A DNA stretch of 64,000 nucleotides from Plesiocystis pacifica SIR-1 (GTDB taxonomy: Bacteria; Myxococcota_A; Polyangia; Nannocystales; Nannocystaceae), in assembly GCF_000170895.1 (NCBI RefSeq), contig NZ_ABCS01000005.1:1-64000 (forward strand). Reading direction: 5' to 3'. Of the stretch, positions 60,956-64,000 are shown one piece after another. The translations under genes and the position numbers were made by a program. Within the stretch, counting starts at the first letter, position 1. Each line of letters starts with the position of its first letter. A model generated the notes under the pieces. That model had not been told where the DNA came from. It worked only from the letters and a program-made list of their open reading frames with translations, and ran no database searches.

Positions 60956-63900
60956 ATGACCGAAATCCCGAAAAAAATCGCGGGGCGCTACCAAATTAAG
61001 GAGCTCCTCGGGAAAGGGGGCTTCGGCGCGGTCTACCGCGCCGAAGACGAGTTGGAAGATCGCGAGGTCGCGCTCAAGGTCATCCGCTCCGACGCCTCTC
61101 TGGACCCGCGGGGAACCCGCTCGCACTCCGTGGGGTCGTCTTCGCGCTCGCGCTTTGGCAAGGGCAGCCGACGCCTCGCGCGGACGAGTCGCAACTTCAG
61201 CAACGCCCCGTCGACCAAGAACGACGACGTCACGGAGGCGTTCAAGGACGAGTTCCGGCTGCTCACGCAGCTGCACCACCCCAACCTCGCCGCGGTCTAC
61301 GAGTTCGGCCGCTGCGACGAGTTCGAGGGCGTCTACTTCACGCAGGAGCTGGTCGAGGGCGTCTACCTGAGCGACTTCCTCGAGGACAAGCCGCGCGAGG
61401 TCATCGTCGACGTGTTCGTGCAGCTCGCCCGGGCGCTCGATTACATCCACGCCCTCGGGCTGGTCCACGAGGACATCAAGCCGACCAACGTCCTCGTTAC
61501 CCAGCGCAAGGGCGCCGCGCAGGCCAAGCTGATCGACTTTGGTCTGGCCCGGGTGCTGCGCGGTGGCGAGGGCGAGAACGAAGAGGAGACGGAGGTCATC
61601 CTCGGCACGCCGGGCTTCTCGGCGCCGGAGAAGGTCCGCGGCAAGCAGACCGACAGCCGCTCGGACATCTACTCCCTCGCCGCGACGATGTACGCGGCGA
61701 TCCGCGGGTCCAAGCCCTTCCCCTCCCGCGACTTCGAAGAGGCCCTGCGCGCCCAGCAAGACTGGCGCCCGGAGCTCGCCGGCGCCCTGCTCAAGCAGTC
61801 TGGGCCGGTCGTCGCCGAGCTCATCGGCCGCATGCTGCACGCCGATCCGGAGCGCCGGCCCCAGAGCGCGCGCAGCATCGTGCTCGAGCTCCTGCGTCGC
61901 GAGCCCTCGCACATCCGCGAGCGCCAGGACAGCAAGGAAGACCGGGCCGAGTTCGCGCGCGTGCTCGTCGAGCACCTGCCCTTCGCCGACCGGCAAAACT
62001 ACCTCGACCTGCTGCTGACCCGGGCGACGGACGTGCTCTTGCCCGTGGACTCGGCCGAGACCAGCCGCAGCAGCGGGCGCGCCCGGCTGATCCGCACCCT
62101 GGTCATCGAGGCCCCCGAGGGCATGGGCAAGGGCCGGCTGCTCACGGAGCTGCGCCGCGAGATCCAGCTGGGCGGCGGCCTGTTCGTCGAGAGCAGCTGC
62201 TGGACCACGGAGCGCACGGCCCTGGGCGCCTTCGGGCCCGTCGTGCTCCAGCTGGCCACGGCCCTCGGCGAGCGCTCGGAGGTCGTCGCCAACTTCAGCG
62301 CGCTGGTCAAGGTCGCCCGCGAGCGCTCGACCGAGGGCGCGGTCGTCGGGCAGCTGATGGAGTTCCTGATCCAGGCCTGCCGCGAGCGCCCCTTCGCCCT
62401 GCACCTGTCGGAGCTCGCCAAGGGCCAGCCGGAGTTCGGGCGCTTCGAGCAGCTCGCCCGGGCCATCGACATCAACGAGGCGCCGCTGTTGCTGTGCGCC
62501 ACGACCACGCCGCACACCAAGCTCGCCCCCCTGCTGACCAGCCTCAAGCGCGACCAGCTGGCCGAGACCTGGAACCTGCGCCCGTTCACGCGCCGCGAGA
62601 TGTTCACGATCTTGCGCGGCGTGCTCGGGGACACCCCGGCCATCTCCGAGCTGGTCAAGGCCCTCGACAACCTCACCGGCGGCCACCCGCTGAGCTTCCG
62701 CGAGACCCTGCGCGTGCTCATCGAGGAGGGCATCCTGGTCCGCGACGCGGACAACTGGGCCTACCGCTCGAATTCTCCGGCCGCGCAGAACCTCCACCAG
62801 ACCCTCGCCCAGCGCAGCGAGTCCCGCCTCGACTCCCAGGGGGTCAGCGCGTGGGAGGTCGCCAGCATCCTCTTCCTCGTCGAGGCGCCCATCGACGAGG
62901 AGCAGCTCGCCCAGCTCAGCGACCTGCGACGCAGCCGCTTCCGCAAGGCCCTCGATCGCCTCGAGGGTGAGGGCCTGATCATCCGCTCGGCGACGGGCAT
63001 GTCGAGCCAGGTCACCCTCGCCCACGAGTCCGTGCGCGAGGCCGTGCGCGGCCGCTACGCCGACTCCCTCGACGAGACCCGCCTCGACCTCGCGGCGCGC
63101 ATCGACGAGCTCGACGTCATCGACAGCAACTTCGTGTTCCTGAAGGTGCGCCTGCTCGACGACGCGGCCGAGGGCCTCGAGGCCGTCGACGCCCTCGAGG
63201 AGGCCGCCGCCGGCCTGTTCGCCGTGGGCCAGGCCCAGCTCGGCGCCGAGGTGCTCGAGCGGCTGATCACCCGGCTGCGCCTGCACGGGGGCACGGCCGC
63301 GATCCCGCGCCTGCTCGAGGCCAAGCTGCTGCTGCTCAACCAGGGCGCCGGCGCGCTCTCGGACCCGCGCAAGGAGTCGGCGCACTACGAGGCCGGCATC
63401 CTGCTCGCCGAGCTGATGCGCGACTTCCGGGCCCAGTCGCTGTTTTGGCTCGGCCTCGCCGACCGCAACACCGCCGAGTACGTCGACGACCAGGAGCTGA
63501 CCCTCTACCGCCTCGAGCGCGCCGCCCAGGCCGCCCAAAAGGCCCGCGACCGCGTGCTCGAACTGCGCATCGCCAACCGCCGCGCCGAGGTCCTGCTCCA
63601 GGCCGGCGAGATCGAGGACGCCGGCTCGCACTCGCGCAAGGCCATGGAGATCCTCGATCTCCCCGACGCCAACGACGTCGACGTCTGCCACATCATCGGC
63701 GTGCGCCTGCGCTGCCTGTCGCTCTCGGGCCAGCTCGGCGAGGCCCGGCGCCTGCACGAGATGGGCAAGCCCATCGCCGCGCGCGTGCCCGTGGTCCAGA
63801 GCCAGAGCTACCTGTCGGGCATCGCCTTCCTGGCCGTGCTCGGCGGCGACCCCGAGCGGGCCATCCCCGAGACCGAGCGCGCCATCGAGGGCCTGCGCGC

Positions 63901-64000
63901 GGCCAGGGTGTCCCGCCTGCTGCACACGCCGCTGCACAACCTCGGCGACCTCTACCTGCGCAACGGCCAGCTCGAGCAGGCCGCCGAGACCTTCCGCGAG
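60956..64000 (+). CDS. Ser/Thr protein kinase with ATPase and helical-repeat domains, 3' end cut off
   Basis: At least 1015 residues are visible; the gene runs out of the window. Residues 10-285 are an Hanks-type kinase: LGKGGFGAVYRAE, K41 in VALKVI, E99, catalytic loop HEDIKPTN (D173), DFG at 194-196 and SAPEKVRG. The HRD arginine is replaced by E172, so activation-loop control by phosphorylation is not expected. A Ser/Arg-rich insert sits at 48-92. From about 380 an AAA_16-like domain starts with EAPEGMGKGRL, where the P-loop Ser/Thr is Gly. Helical TPR-like repeats follow from about 740. Myxobacteria use such proteins as large signalling hubs. Confidence 0.92.
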   Translation, partial: MTEIPKKIAGRYQIKELLGKGGFGAVYRAEDELEDREVALKVIRSDASLDPRGTRSHSVGSSSRSRFGKGSRRLARTSRNFSNAPSTKNDDVTEAFKDEFRLLTQLHHPNLAAVYEFGRCDEFEGVYFTQELVEGVYLSDFLEDKPREVIVDVFVQLARALDYIHALGLVHEDIKPTNVLVTQRKGAAQAKLIDFGLARVLRGGEGENEEETEVILGTPGFSAPEKVRGKQTDSRSDIYSLAATMYAAIRGSKPFPSRDFEEALRAQQDWRPELAGALLKQSGPVVAELIGRMLHADPERRPQSARSIVLELLRREPSHIRERQDSKEDRAEFARVLVEHLPFADRQNYLDLLLTRATDVLLPVDSAETSRSSGRARLIRTLVIEAPEGMGKGRLLTELRREIQLGGGLFVESSCWTTERTALGAFGPVVLQLATALGERSEVVANFSALVKVARERSTEGAVVGQLMEFLIQACRERPFALHLSELAKGQPEFGRFEQLARAIDINEAPLLLCATTTPHTKLAPLLTSLKRDQLAETWNLRPFTRREMFTILRGVLGDTPAISELVKALDNLTGGHPLSFRETLRVLIEEGILVRDADNWAYRSNSPAAQNLHQTLAQRSESRLDSQGVSAWEVASILFLVEAPIDEEQLAQLSDLRRSRFRKALDRLEGEGLIIRSATGMSSQVTLAHESVREAVRGRYADSLDETRLDLAARIDELDVIDSNFVFLKVRLLDDAAEGLEAVDALEEAAAGLFAVGQAQLGAEVLERLITRLRLHGGTAAIPRLLEAKLLLLNQGAGALSDPRKESAHYEAGILLAELMRDFRAQSLFWLGLADRNTAEYVDDQELTLYRLERAAQAAQKARDRVLELRIANRRAEVLLQAGEIEDAGSHSRKAMEILDLPDANDVDVCHIIGVRLRCLSLSGQLGEARRLHEMGKPIAARVPVVQSQSYLSGIAFLAVLGGDPERAIPETERAIEGLRAARVSRLLHTPLHNLGDLYLRNGQLEQAAETFRE

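Noticed and set aside
60920..63937. About 1000-codon antisense frame over the kinase gene
   Set aside because: The plus-strand frame carries all kinase motifs; the antisense frame is repetitive shadow sequence.

Overview
The window is about 64 kb of very GC-rich DNA with strongly C/G-ending codons. It suggests a myxobacterium, most likely of the Nannocystis/Enhygromyxa/Plesiocystis group. The reasons are the many outer lipoproteins with acidic Thr/Glu/Asp/Ser linkers after the lipobox, DUF4215 cysteine repeats joined to RCC1 repeats, large kinase and WD40 NTPase proteins, and ECF sigma modules. This assignment is inference from gene style; no rRNA or tRNA gene was seen.

Layout. 1-4.4 kb: end of a TPR protein, a Wzx-type flippase, an O-antigen ligase-like protein, and a TetR regulator divergent from a CPBP membrane protease with two clear operators. 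4.5-14.1 kb: an unusual cluster on the + strand. It holds a class I isoprenoid-synthase-like protein, a 1623-residue LamG-repeat protein, then four translationally coupled genes: a protein with two nitrile-hydratase-leader-like (NHLP) units, a radical SAM/SPASM enzyme, a cysteine-motif protein perhaps related to DUF483, and an HExxH protein resembling peptide beta-hydroxylases of RiPP pathways. It looks like a peptide- or protein-modification system of unfamiliar composition and is the best candidate for something undescribed. 14.5-19 kb: DUF4215/RCC1 lipoprotein, methyltransferase, D-Ala-D-Ala ligase. 19-20.6 kb: a repeat island. 20.6-25.9 kb: FKBP lipoprotein, Spx/ArsC-like protein, lipoprotein, APC permease, BamD-like lipoprotein, DJ-1/PfpI protein.

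26-33.1 kb: a calcineurin-phosphoesterase/ATPase fusion overlapping an AAA-TM-WD40 protein, followed by a TPR protein; this looks like a signalling or conflict (defence-like) pair. 33.2-43.7 kb: two separate divergent LysR-pirin pairs flank a DUF4139 lipoprotein, a serine hydrolase, pyrF, a ParE-type toxin-antitoxin module, HemJ and an NAD(P)-binding protein. 43.8-49.1 kb: FG-GAP and Cys-rich lipoproteins, then an exported protein/ECF sigma/membrane protein/Cys-rich lipoprotein operon. 49.2-58.1 kb: aldo/keto reductase, a lipoprotein, NhaD antiporter, a membrane-anchored protein, and a second, paralogous exported protein/ECF sigma/membrane protein operon. 58.1-64 kb: a MITE-like element, a decayed lipoprotein fragment and its intact copy, a dispersed repeat, an enoyl-CoA hydratase-like protein, and a Ser/Thr kinase-ATPase-helical repeat protein cut by the window end.

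How they work together. Most of the window is envelope biology: surface polysaccharide, peptidoglycan, outer-membrane assembly and many exported lipoproteins, with ECF and LysR/TetR regulators beside their likely targets. Long antisense open frames are common because of the GC content and were not annotated.
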